A stretch of DNA of 13,281 bases from Candidatus Symbiobacter sp. (GCA_030054015.1 JASGCR010000029.1:1-13281); one strand, 5' to 3'; positions 1-6,208 are shown, counted from the stretch's first letter. Program-made: numbers and translations. Notes: a model not told the origin generated them from the letters alone.

Positions 1-56
1 TCCCCCCCTTCTAAAGAAGGGGGGGTAAAACTAGACTTATTCAGACCCTCCTTAAA
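1..56. repeat. Partial copy of palindromic repeat family A, upstream of leuS
   Basis: Positions 2-11 (seven C then TTC) and 16-25 (GAA then seven G) form a perfect 10-bp inverted repeat with a 4-base loop. It is followed by a tail containing ttattcagaccctcctta. The same hairpin-plus-tail arrangement recurs between nusA and ylxR, at 8781-8850 and, inverted, at 8560-8638. The copy may continue to the left of the window. It lies about 30-60 bases upstream of the leuS start, so it could sit in the leuS leader or act as the terminator of an upstream gene; neither can be decided from here. Confidence 0.75.
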
Positions 57-85
57 CAAACACCCAAACAGTGATGTAACCCACC

Positions 86-2791
86 ATGACAAGCCGCTAT
101 GACCCCCTGGCCCTCGAAAAAAAATGGCAAACAAGATGGGATGATGCCGGGTGCTTTGCCGCCGCCAATCCCGCCAATCCCGCCAATCACGACCGCCAAT
201 CCTCCGCACCGGCGCGGCAAAAATATTACGTGTTGGAAATGTTTCCCTATCCTTCCGGGCGGCTGCATATGGGGCATTTGCGCAATTACACTTTGGGGGA
301 TGTGCTGGCCCGCTTGAAACGCGCCCAAGGGTATGATGTGCTGCATCCGATTGGGTGGGACGCGTTTGGCCTGCCCGCCGAAAATGCCGCCATCGCCAAC
401 AAGACCCATCCCGAAGCCTGGACGAAATCGAACATCAACGCCATGCGGGCGCAATTAAAGCCCATGGGCATGAGTTACGATTGGGGGCGCGAACTCGCCA
501 CTTGCGATGCCAGTTATTACCGCCATGAACAAAAAATGTTTTTGGATTTCATGCGCCAAGGCTTGGCTTATCGCCGCCAATCTGTGGTCAATTGGGACCC
601 GGTCGAAAACACCGTGCTGGCCAATGAACAAGTGGTCGATGGTCGCGGCTGGCGGTCGGGGGCCATGGTCGAACGCCGCGAATTATCGCAATGGTTCCTG
701 AAAATCACCCGCTATGCCCAAGAATTACTCGACGGGTTAAAATCGTTAGAGGGACGCTGGCCGGAACGTGTCCGTCTGATGCAAGAAAACTGGATTGGAC
801 GCTCCCAGGGCATGAAAATTAATTTCGCCCTCGCCGAGGGACATGCTCACGCCGCCCTGCCAAAGGAAATTTCACCAAAAATCGAAATTTTCACCACCCG
901 CCCCGATACTTTGTTTGGGGCGGCGTTTGTGGCCTTGTCCGCGCGGCATCCGGTGGCCGCCGCCGCCGCCGCGCGCAATCCCGATTTGCAAAAATTTATC
1001 GCCGAGATTAACCGCCTCGGCACCTCCGAAGCCGCCCTGGAAACCGCCGAGAAATTGGGGTTTGATACCGGATTAAGGGTCATCCACCCGCTCGATGCGA
1101 CGCAAAAACTGCCGGTTTATATCGCCAATTTTGTTTTAATGGAATATGGCACCGGCGCGATTTTTGGCTGTCCCGCGCATGATCAGCGCGACCTCGATTT
1201 TGCCCGCAAATATTCCCTGCCGGTGACGGCGGTGGTGCGACCAGAGGGTGCGGGCGATGATTTTAGCGTCGCCGATACCGCCTATACCGGTGACGGGCGG
1301 TTGTTTAATTCGCACTATTTGAACGGCCTGACGGTTGATGCGGCCAAACAAAAAGTGGCGGAAAATTTGACCCCCTCCGGGCAAGGCGAAGTCACCACGG
1401 TCTGGCGTTTGCGCGATTGGGGGGTGAGCCGCCAACGTTATTGGGGCTGTCCCATTCCGGTGATTCACTGCCCCCAATGCGGCATCGTCAAAGTTCCTGA
1501 ACGCGATTTGCCGGTGACCTTGCCGCCGGATGTGACATTTGACCGGCCTGGCAACCCGCTCGACCACCATCCGACTTGGAAACATGTAAATTGCCCGGAA
1601 TGCGGCGGCAAAGCACAGCGCGACACCGACACGTTTGACACTTTTTTTGAATCGTCCTGGTATTTTTTGCGTTTTTGCGCCCCCGATTGTGATCAAGCGT
1701 TAGACCGCGCCGCCTTGGATTATTTCATGCCGGTTGATAGTTACATTGGCGGGGTCGAACATGCGGTGCTGCATTTGCTTTATTCGCGTTTTTTTGTGCG
1801 GGCATTGCGCGATTGCGGTTATTTATCGCTGCCGCAAGAACCCGCCAATGAACCCTTTGCCGGTTTATTTACCCAGGGCATGGTCTGCCATGAGACGTAT
1901 CGCGGCGTCGATGGGGTGTGGCTCAGCCCAGAGGAAGTTTCCGATGATGGCCTGGGCGGCAAAATCCGCCAAAGCGACGGCAGCGCGGTGAAAATTGGTC
2001 GCTCTGAGAAAATGTCCAAATCCAAGAAAAACGTGGTTGATCCGAATTCGATGGTCGCCATTTACGGGGCGGATGCGGCGCGGTTATTTGTGATTTCGGA
2101 TTCGCCGCCCGAACGCGATTTTGACTGGAGCGATGCCGGCATTGAAGGGGCATCGCGCTTTCTCCAGCGTCTCTGGCGGCTTTTTACCGAGGTGTCTCCT
2201 TCCTTTACCGCGGTTTTGCCGCAAGCCCTTGCGGGCGAGACATCATTTTCGGAGGATGCCATGGCGTTGCGGCGGCGGACTCATGTGACGATTGCCGCCG
2301 TCACGGATGATTTGGAAAAACTTCATTACAACCGCGCCATTGCCCGCCTGCGCGAATTGTTTAATCATCTGAGCGACCATCTGGCGGCGGCGGCGGCGGC
2401 GGCAAAAAACCCAGGCGATGCGACCGCTCAAACCACCCAACTTGCCCGCAACGAGGCCTTTACCTGTCTTATTCTCATGCTCGCCCCGATTATCCCCCAT
2501 TTATGCGAAGAAATTTGGGAACATATTGGCGGTACCGGTTTGCTGTGCCAGCAAAAATGGCCGGTGGCGGATGAGGCCCTGGGTACCGACGAATTAGTGA
2601 CCATTGCGGTGCAGTTTAACGGCAAACTCCGCGCCACCCTTAAACTGCCGCGCGACAGCACGACGGCGGTGCTAGAGCAGGCCGCCCTGGACGATAAAAT
2701 GATTCAAAAATCACTGGCCGCCGCCAATAACGGGGGAGTCCCCCGCAAAATCATTGTGGTGCCGAATAGGATCGTCAATGTGGTTGGTTAA
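86..2791 (+). CDS. leuS: Leucyl-tRNA synthetase
   Basis: This cytoplasmic class I synthetase attaches leucine to tRNA-Leu and edits mischarged tRNA. At 901 residues it is slightly longer than typical bacterial LeuRS (about 860-880). The HIGH-type signature is HMGH at residues 61-64 and the KMSKS loop is at 642-646. The CP1 editing domain shows TTRPDTLFG and GTGAIFGCPAHD. Cysteine pairs CPQC and CPEC suggest a zinc-binding insert. The C-terminal part has the usual VTIAVQFNGKLRA segment. An in-frame stop at 77-79 makes ATG 86 the first possible start; no clear Shine-Dalgarno is visible. Near residues 28-34 a nine-base repeat encodes NPANPAN, probably a slippage expansion in a surface loop. The gene is intact and overlaps lptE by 14 bases. 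Confidence 0.98.
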   Translation: MTSRYDPLALEKKWQTRWDDAGCFAAANPANPANHDRQSSAPARQKYYVLEMFPYPSGRLHMGHLRNYTLGDVLARLKRAQGYDVLHPIGWDAFGLPAENAAIANKTHPEAWTKSNINAMRAQLKPMGMSYDWGRELATCDASYYRHEQKMFLDFMRQGLAYRRQSVVNWDPVENTVLANEQVVDGRGWRSGAMVERRELSQWFLKITRYAQELLDGLKSLEGRWPERVRLMQENWIGRSQGMKINFALAEGHAHAALPKEISPKIEIFTTRPDTLFGAAFVALSARHPVAAAAAARNPDLQKFIAEINRLGTSEAALETAEKLGFDTGLRVIHPLDATQKLPVYIANFVLMEYGTGAIFGCPAHDQRDLDFARKYSLPVTAVVRPEGAGDDFSVADTAYTGDGRLFNSHYLNGLTVDAAKQKVAENLTPSGQGEVTTVWRLRDWGVSRQRYWGCPIPVIHCPQCGIVKVPERDLPVTLPPDVTFDRPGNPLDHHPTWKHVNCPECGGKAQRDTDTFDTFFESSWYFLRFCAPDCDQALDRAALDYFMPVDSYIGGVEHAVLHLLYSRFFVRALRDCGYLSLPQEPANEPFAGLFTQGMVCHETYRGVDGVWLSPEEVSDDGLGGKIRQSDGSAVKIGRSEKMSKSKKNVVDPNSMVAIYGADAARLFVISDSPPERDFDWSDAGIEGASRFLQRLWRLFTEVSPSFTAVLPQALAGETSFSEDAMALRRRTHVTIAAVTDDLEKLHYNRAIARLRELFNHLSDHLAAAAAAAKNPGDATAQTTQLARNEAFTCLILMLAPIIPHLCEEIWEHIGGTGLLCQQKWPVADEALGTDELVTIAVQFNGKLRATLKLPRDSTTAVLEQAALDDKMIQKSLAAANNGGVPRKIIVVPNRIVNVVG

Positions 2792-2806
2792 AATGTGGTT
2801 GGTTAA
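2777..2806 (+). repeat. 15-bp tandem duplication at the leuS/lptE junction
   Basis: The sequence aatgtggttggttaa occurs twice back to back, at 2777-2791 and 2792-2806. The first copy contains the end of leuS including its TAA stop, and each copy contains an ATG in the lptE frame. The duplication therefore creates two candidate lptE starts (2778 and 2793) and repeats MWLVK at the LptE N-terminus. Confidence 0.9.
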
Positions 2807-3452
2807 AGGCCGCGCCCTGGGTCGCACCCTGGGCCGCACCCTGGGCGGTATTCTCATGATATTGAGCCTGGTGCTGGTGACCGGCTGTGGGTTTCATGCG
2901 GTCTATGACCGCAGCAATTTCCCTGGCCTGGCGCGGCAATTGGCGGCGATTGAGGTCGTCCCCATTCCCGATCGGCGCGGTCAACTCATGCGCAGCCGCT
3001 TGCAAGAACGCTTGCAAATCGGGGCAGCTGGTGATGAATCGCCGCAAAGTCCCGTGAGTCCGGAATCGGGGGCTTCGACCCCAGCCACGCCGCCGCCGGT
3101 GAAAAATTTGCAGCTCAAGGTTTCCACCTCGGAATTAATTTACGGGGTGGCCGCGCGATTAGACAATACCTCGGTCTATTCGCAGCTTTATTTCCGGGCC
3201 GATTATAATTTGATCGAGCGTGACAGCGGCAAGAGCATTTTGAAAGGTTCCATCTCATCTTCTTCGCTCTATGCCATGCCCGAAGATGGTTATGCCGAAA
3301 CCGTGGCGGTGGACTCAGCCCGCGAAAATGCCATCAGCGAATTGGCGGATGTGCTCATTTTGCGGTTACAGGCGTTTTTAGCCCATAATTTCCAAGTCCC
3401 CCCCAAAACAACCGAAGCCCCCTCCGCGTCGGCACCTTCGCGGATGCGTTAA
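2778..3452 (+). CDS. lptE: LPS-assembly lipoprotein LptE
   Basis: LptE is an outer-membrane lipoprotein that plugs the LptD barrel and helps insert lipopolysaccharide. The identification rests on position directly after leuS, a lipoprotein signal peptide and family-like features, since LptE is poorly conserved. With ATG 2778 the product is 224 residues. A basic N-terminus and hydrophobic stretch (about residues 25-36) end in a lipobox, VTGC, with the lipidated Cys at residue 37, followed by GFHAVYDRS, like the CGF-P-LY start of mature LptE. The start is chosen because AGGA at 2768-2771 sits 6 bases upstream; ATG 2793 and an upstream GTG at 2754 are alternatives. The signal peptide contains LGRTLGRTLGG, encoded by a 12-base tandem repeat. 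The tail is proline/alanine-rich. holA, the usual next gene, is missing. Confidence 0.85.
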   Translation: MWLVKMWLVKGRALGRTLGRTLGGILMILSLVLVTGCGFHAVYDRSNFPGLARQLAAIEVVPIPDRRGQLMRSRLQERLQIGAAGDESPQSPVSPESGASTPATPPPVKNLQLKVSTSELIYGVAARLDNTSVYSQLYFRADYNLIERDSGKSILKGSISSSSLYAMPEDGYAETVAVDSARENAISELADVLILRLQAFLAHNFQVPPKTTEAPSASAPSRMR

Positions 3453-3480
3453 GTTAGGTCAGGACAAGCCCCAAAAACAG

Positions 3481-3624
3481 GAGCGTCATTACCCGCAGGA
3501 GGATTATTCCCCAAAACTCCTGGGGGCTTTCCCCCGACCCGTGACTAACGTCACGGGCGGGGGACAGGCCCCGACTCGGACTGCAAGCGGCAATCCGCTT
3601 GCAGTCCGGCTGGTAATGACGCTC
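3481..3624. repeat. Family B modular palindromic element, 144 bp with 13-bp terminal inverted repeats
   Basis: The ends are perfect inverted repeats, gagcgtcattacc (3481-3493) and ggtaatgacgctc (3612-3624). Inside are three hairpins. The first is CAGGAG/CTCCTG (3496-3501 with 3517-3522) with a 15-base loop. The second is CCCGTGAC/GTCACGGG (3538-3545 with 3550-3557), extended by CCCCCG/CGGGGG. The third is a 13-bp stem (3578-3590 with 3595-3607) with loop CAAT. A related element in the opposite orientation starts at 13183. This copy lies between the convergent 3' ends of lptE and the first toxin gene, where it may act as a transcript end or stabiliser. No coding capacity is seen; it is MITE- or REP-like. 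Confidence 0.85.
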
Positions 3625-3652
3625 TTCCTTTTAAGTATTGAGAGGTGTTAAG

Positions 3653-3678
3653 TGAAAAAATTATTTTTGCCCAATGGC
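3653..3678. repeat. Outer direct repeat R1 of the toxin-antitoxin island
   Basis: The core atttttgcccaatggc (3663-3678) is identical to 4361-4376 and 5095-5110. R1 and R3 (5085-5110) match over 26 bases with one mismatch. On the minus strand R1 encodes the last residues AIGQK plus stop of the first toxin, the same residues that end RNase PH at R3. The two outer copies bracket both toxin-antitoxin pairs. Confidence 0.8.
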
Positions 3679-4023
3679 CGTGTTTAGGGCTTGCTTGTGA
3701 TTCATTTTATCATGCAAGACACGGAGGATTTCAATCCGATCATCGGCAATAATCCGGTAATAAATAATGTGGCGCGGGTGCTTGACCCGCAATTGCGGAT
3801 TGGGTTGGGGAATGGCCGACAAATTGACCGCTCTTAAATTTATATCGGATGATTTGAGGGGTCTTGAGGCCAACAGATAGGGATTTTCAACAATTTTTTG
3901 CCGGGCCAGGTCGATTAGATGCTTGTATCGCTGTGAGGCAGCTTGCCCCCAATGAACTTGACTGTATAACGCAATTTTCCGCAAATCAGCGGTTGCGTGC
4001 TCACTGACGATTAATTCGACCAT
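3661..4023 (-). CDS. RelE/ParE-like toxin, copy 1
   Basis: This 120-residue protein looks like a small RelE/ParE-superfamily toxin. The N-terminus has the pattern VSEHATADL-I-LY, then WG-AA--RY. The C-terminal half has the typical HIIYYRI, DRIEILRVLH block. Members of this superfamily are ribosome-dependent mRNA interferases (RelE) or gyrase poisons (ParE); the sequence alone does not say which. I prefer ATG 4023, which fits the family N-terminus; GTG 4047 would add eight residues. The start lies inside the 3' end of the antitoxin gene (23-base overlap), suggesting coupled translation. Residues 72-120 are nearly identical to copy 2 (four base differences in 150), while residues 1-71 are strongly diverged. 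The pair probably depends on the promoter at 4322-4350. Confidence 0.8.
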   Translation of the reverse strand: MVELIVSEHATADLRKIALYSQVHWGQAASQRYKHLIDLARQKIVENPYLLASRPLKSSDINLRAVNLSAIPQPNPQLRVKHPRHIIYYRIIADDRIEILRVLHDKMNHKQALNTAIGQK

Positions 4024-4282
4024 TTTCTGGCTTTGCTTCAAGTTCACATTTTGCTTCTCGCCATATCTTATCCAAGTACTGGGTAAAATCTTGAATTACC
4101 CTGTCTTTGCCCGCACCCGCATCACTCTCGGCAATGGCCTCGCGCAGGGCAAGACCCACCTCGGAATCCGGATGAACCACAAACTCCGCATCATCGGGCG
4201 GCCAGATTTCGTCCCCATCCAAGTCCCTTGGGTTGGCGAAAATATCATAATCTTCGACATTTATGTCAACATGCTTGTTCAC
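4001..4282 (-). CDS. Putative antitoxin, copy 1
   Basis: This small acidic 93-residue protein is encoded immediately upstream of a RelE/ParE-like toxin; the antitoxin role is inferred from that position. I do not recognise the family and see no standard ribbon-helix-helix or helix-turn-helix motif. Residues 1-47 (NKHVDINVEDYDIF, GDEIWPPDDAEFVVHPDSEVG, split here by a short variable piece) are almost the same as in copy 2. The C-terminus is diverged but keeps a related helix-like stretch ending DKIW, as FEELW in copy 2. The start is GTG 4282, aligned with the ATG of copy 2 and preceded by GGGAG. The 3' end overlaps the toxin gene by 23 bases. Expected role: bind and neutralise the toxin, and possibly repress the pair. 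Confidence 0.75.
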   Translation of the reverse strand: MNKHVDINVEDYDIFANPRDLDGDEIWPPDDAEFVVHPDSEVGLALREAIAESDAGAGKDRVIQDFTQYLDKIWREAKCELEAKPENGRINRQ

Positions 4283-4321
4283 AGCCGCACTCCCATCGCC
4301 CGATCTATTCTTTACGGCAAA

Positions 4322-4350
4322 ATTGTATCATAGACAGCGAAACATTAAAC
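4322..4350 (-). promoter_or_regulatory. Candidate promoter of toxin-antitoxin pair 1
   Basis: Read on the minus strand, GTTTAA (4350-4345) is followed after 17 bases by TACAAT (4327-4322), a good -10 with a weak -35. The same arrangement, including TTTCGCTGTC in the spacer, occurs upstream of pair 2. Conservation in noncoding DNA with fixed 17-base spacing supports a promoter or operator that both pairs may share. Confidence 0.55.
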
Positions 4351-4358
4351 CAAAAAAT

Positions 4359-4376
4359 TTATTTTTGCCCAATGGC
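4359..4376. repeat. Inner direct repeat R2 between the two toxin-antitoxin pairs
   Basis: This carries the same 16-base core (4361-4376) as R1 and R3, here ending the second toxin gene. The flank is one base longer than in R1 and R3. Together the three copies delimit two units, each holding a promoter, an antitoxin and a toxin. Confidence 0.8.
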
Positions 4377-4721
4377 CGTGTTTAGGGCTTGCTTGTGATT
4401 CATTTTATCATGCAAGACACGGAGAATTTCAATCCGATCATCGGAAATAATCCGGTAATATATAATGTGGCGCGGGTGTTTGACCCGCAATTGCGGATTG
4501 GGTTGGGGGACTAAATAAAGCCTTAAATAACGATAATTGCTTGGAAAACCATGGGTCCGGCGGGTGAGGATGGCGGTTGGATTTTGCCTAATCTGCTCAT
4601 AACCCCCCATAATCAGACCAAAATACCGCCGTGCCGCATCCGTTCCCCAAACCGTCGCACTTTGGCGTTGAATTGCGACAATATCGCGGTTGGCTTCAGG
4701 TAAAGTGACAATTTTGGTCAT
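4359..4721 (-). CDS. RelE/ParE-like toxin, copy 2
   Basis: This is a 120-residue paralogue of the toxin ending at 3661. The start ATG 4721 gives a protein of exactly the same length (MTKIVTLPEANRDIVAI); an upstream in-frame start at 4793 would run deep into the antitoxin gene and is unlikely. Family features are the A-RDI-AI helix, W-G-DAARRY and the C-terminal HIIYYRI, DRIEILRVLH block. From residue 72 to the end it matches copy 1 with one visible substitution (Ser for Ala after RII). Residues 1-71 share only the family pattern. It lies 14 bases after the antitoxin gene, unlike pair 1, where the genes overlap. Target (ribosome-bound mRNA or gyrase) cannot be decided here. Confidence 0.8.
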   Translation of the reverse strand: MTKIVTLPEANRDIVAIQRQSATVWGTDAARRYFGLIMGGYEQIRQNPTAILTRRTHGFPSNYRYLRLYLVPQPNPQLRVKHPRHIIYYRIISDDRIEILRVLHDKMNHKQALNTAIGQK

Positions 4722-4735
4722 TATCGTCTGAATTA

Positions 4736-5005
4736 TTATGGTTTGGCGTCTGTGTGTTTGTCGTCCGAGGATTCTGATGTCGCACGTACCCAAAGCTCCT
4801 CAAAATAACTTTTTAGGTCGGTAATTTCGATCCCAAGTCCGGCTTCGCTCTGCGCCACGGCCACGCGCAGGGCAAGCCCGACCTCGGAATCGGGGTGAAC
4901 CACAAACTCCGCATCATCGGGCGGCCAGATTTCGTCCCCATCCGAGTCGCTTGGGTCGGCGAAAATATCATAATCTTCGACGTTGATGTCAACATGCTTG
5001 TTCAT
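4736..5005 (-). CDS. Putative antitoxin, copy 2
   Basis: This acidic 89-residue protein pairs with the toxin ending at 4359. ATG 5005 is chosen over an upstream in-frame start at 5065 because the protein then aligns from residue 1 with copy 1 (MNKHVDINVEDYDIFA) and GGGAG lies about 8 bases upstream. Residues 1-47 nearly match copy 1; residues 48-89 diverge in sequence and length, ending in a polar tail (SDDKHTDAKP). The conserved end presumably carries the shared function, such as operator binding, and the diverged end the toxin contact. This is inferred from general antitoxin architecture, not from a recognised domain. It is the first gene after rph on the same strand but has its own candidate promoter. 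Confidence 0.72.
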   Translation of the reverse strand: MNKHVDINVEDYDIFADPSDSDGDEIWPPDDAEFVVHPDSEVGLALRVAVAQSEAGLGIEITDLKSYFEELWVRATSESSDDKHTDAKP

Positions 5006-5016
5006 ACCCGCACTCC

Positions 5017-5038
5017 CATCGCCCTGGCATCGCCCTGG
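5017..5038. repeat. 11-bp tandem repeat in the leader of pair 2
   Basis: catcgccctgg occurs twice in tandem, at 5017-5027 and 5028-5038. It lies between the candidate promoter and the antitoxin ribosome-binding site and contributes to the longer leader of pair 2. Pair 1 lacks the duplication. Confidence 0.8.
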
Positions 5039-5055
5039 CCATCCCCTACCGTGGC

Positions 5056-5084
5056 ATTCTATCACCGACAGCGAAAATTTAAAC
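5056..5084 (-). promoter_or_regulatory. Candidate promoter of toxin-antitoxin pair 2
   Basis: On the minus strand GTTTAA (5084-5079), a 17-base spacer and TAGAAT (5061-5056) match the arrangement upstream of pair 1. The promoter sits just after the rph stop codon, so the pair could be expressed from its own promoter and by read-through from rph. Confidence 0.55.
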
Positions 5085-5110
5085 TGAAAAAATCATTTTT
5101 GCCCAATGGC
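5085..5110. repeat. Outer direct repeat R3, overlapping the 3' end of rph
   Basis: This repeat matches R1 (3653-3678) over 26 bases with one mismatch. It contains the rph stop codon and the codons for AIGQK. Those five residues lie beyond the point where E. coli RNase PH ends, so the repeat may have supplied the present rph terminus. Confidence 0.8.
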
Positions 5111-5857
5111 TGGGGCGATGGCCGCGCGTTGGAGGGCAAAAATCTCGGCCACTCCCAAACGCGCCAACCGCAACATGGCCAAAAATTCATCGTCATTGAA
5201 CGGCGTTTTCTCGGCTGTAGCTTGGATTTCAATGATGCCGTTTTGGTTGGTCAGGATGAAATTGCCGTCCGTCTCGGCGGCACTGTCTTCGGCATAGTCC
5301 AAATCCAGCACGGTGATGCCTTGGTAAATGCCGCACGACACCGCCGCCACCTGCACCGCCAAAGGATGGGTGGTAATCAGTTTCTGCGTCAGCAAATTTT
5401 GACAGGCCCACCACAAAGCCACCCAAGCCCCCGAAATAGCGGCGGTGCGGGTACCCCCATCGGCTTGCAACACATCGCAATCGATTTTGATCTGGCGTTC
5501 GCCCAAATCGGCCAGGTTGATCGCGCTGCGCAAGGCGCGCCCGATTAAACGTTGAATTTCTTGGGTGCGTCCCGATTGTTTGCCGCGCGCGGCCTCGCGG
5601 TCGCTGCGGCTGTGGGTTGAGCGCGGCAACATGCCATATTCGGCGGTGACCCAGCCTTTGCCACTATTGCGCAAAAAGGACGGTACTTTTTCGTCTATGC
5701 TTGCGGTGCATAAAACCTTGGTGTCGCCATATTCGACCAGGCACGAACCCTCGGCATATTTATTGGCGGCTGGGGTGAGGCGAATTAAACGCATCTGTTC
5801 GGGCCTCCGACCTGACGGGCGGAGGGGGGATGAAAGGGGCGGCGCGGTTATGGTCAT
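5093..5857 (-). CDS. rph: Ribonuclease PH
   Basis: RNase PH is a phosphorolytic 3'-5' exoribonuclease that trims tRNA precursors, using phosphate and acting as a hexameric ring. The 254-residue product has the family hallmarks: RPSGRRPEQMR (13-23), GDTKVLCTAS (44-53), WVTAEYGMLPRSTHSR (69-84), CDVLQADGGTRTA (127-139) and the acidic YAEDSAAETDGN segment (188-199). ATG 5857 has GGA 6 bases upstream and gives a 12-residue extension before the conserved start. The C-terminus ends FALQRAAIAPAIGQK, five residues past the usual end, and those five are shared with the toxins downstream. The active-site region is complete, so the enzyme should work. Alphaproteobacteria often have hrcA-grpE divergent from rph; here the divergent neighbour is rimP. 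Confidence 0.97.
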   Translation of the reverse strand: MTITAPPLSSPLRPSGRRPEQMRLIRLTPAANKYAEGSCLVEYGDTKVLCTASIDEKVPSFLRNSGKGWVTAEYGMLPRSTHSRSDREAARGKQSGRTQEIQRLIGRALRSAINLADLGERQIKIDCDVLQADGGTRTAAISGAWVALWWACQNLLTQKLITTHPLAVQVAAVSCGIYQGITVLDLDYAEDSAAETDGNFILTNQNGIIEIQATAEKTPFNDDEFLAMLRLARLGVAEIFALQRAAIAPAIGQK

Positions 5858-5938
5858 AATGATTCCTGATAAGATGGTATGATGCTACACGGTTTTTCAT
5901 CAGAATGCGACCCCAAACCATCAATCATCGCCGCAACC

Positions 5939-5990
5939 CCTGGTAAAAATCCTGGTAAAAAAATCCCTGGTAAAAAAGCCTGGCAAAATT
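5939..5990. repeat. Four degenerate tandem repeats of cctggtaaaa
   Basis: Copies start at 5939, 5951, 5966 and 5979, with unit lengths of 12-15 bases varying mainly in the A-run; the last copy has cctggcaaaa. The repeat is noncoding and lies about 80 bases upstream of the rph start. It looks like slippage, though repeated protein-binding sites are possible. Confidence 0.75.
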
Positions 5991-6012
5991 CCATTTATTT
6001 GCTAATTTAACC

Positions 6013-6041
6013 TTGAAATTACTAAAAAAGCTGATTATAGT
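6013..6041 (+). promoter_or_regulatory. Sigma70-type promoter of a possible small RNA
   Basis: TTGAAA (6013-6018), a 17-base spacer and TATAGT (6036-6041) closely match the sigma70 consensus with ideal spacing. It points toward rimP, but a terminator at 6203-6228 stands between, so it more likely drives a short transcript. Confidence 0.5.
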
Positions 6042-6172
6042 GCGCTTCGCTTAATCATGTTTCGCCAAAAACGATCCAAGCTGGGTCACATGATCAAAAG
6101 CTGCTCAAAAAAATCTGCCTTAACCATAAAATAAGCCGAAAATTTCTGGCGGGTGGCGGTGCCATTCTGTTG

Positions 6173-6208
6173 GTTGACAAAAAAGTGGGGGTTGACAAAA
6201 AAAGTGGG
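6173..6208. repeat. 18-bp tandem repeat containing TTGACA
   Basis: Two adjacent 18-base units begin GTTGACAAAAAA (6173-6190 and 6191-6208) and end in a GTGGG run. Each contains a consensus -35 hexamer, but no -10 lies at the right distance. The second unit overlaps the left arm of the terminator. Confidence 0.7.

Noticed and set aside
1..25. Phase-variable C7/G7 tract controlling leuS
   Set aside because: It is outside the coding frame and part of a hairpin repeat found elsewhere; nothing shows length variation.
3661..5005. Integron cassettes
   Set aside because: The repeats between units are too short and not attC-like, lie inside coding ends, and no integrase is present in the window.
4895..5548. 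Plus-strand open frame over antitoxin 2 and rph; a similar one at 4091-4333 lies over antitoxin 1
   Set aside because: The similarity between the two comes from the duplicated antitoxin DNA read backwards; the first then runs through the rph active-site region in antisense. No ribosome-binding site or family match.
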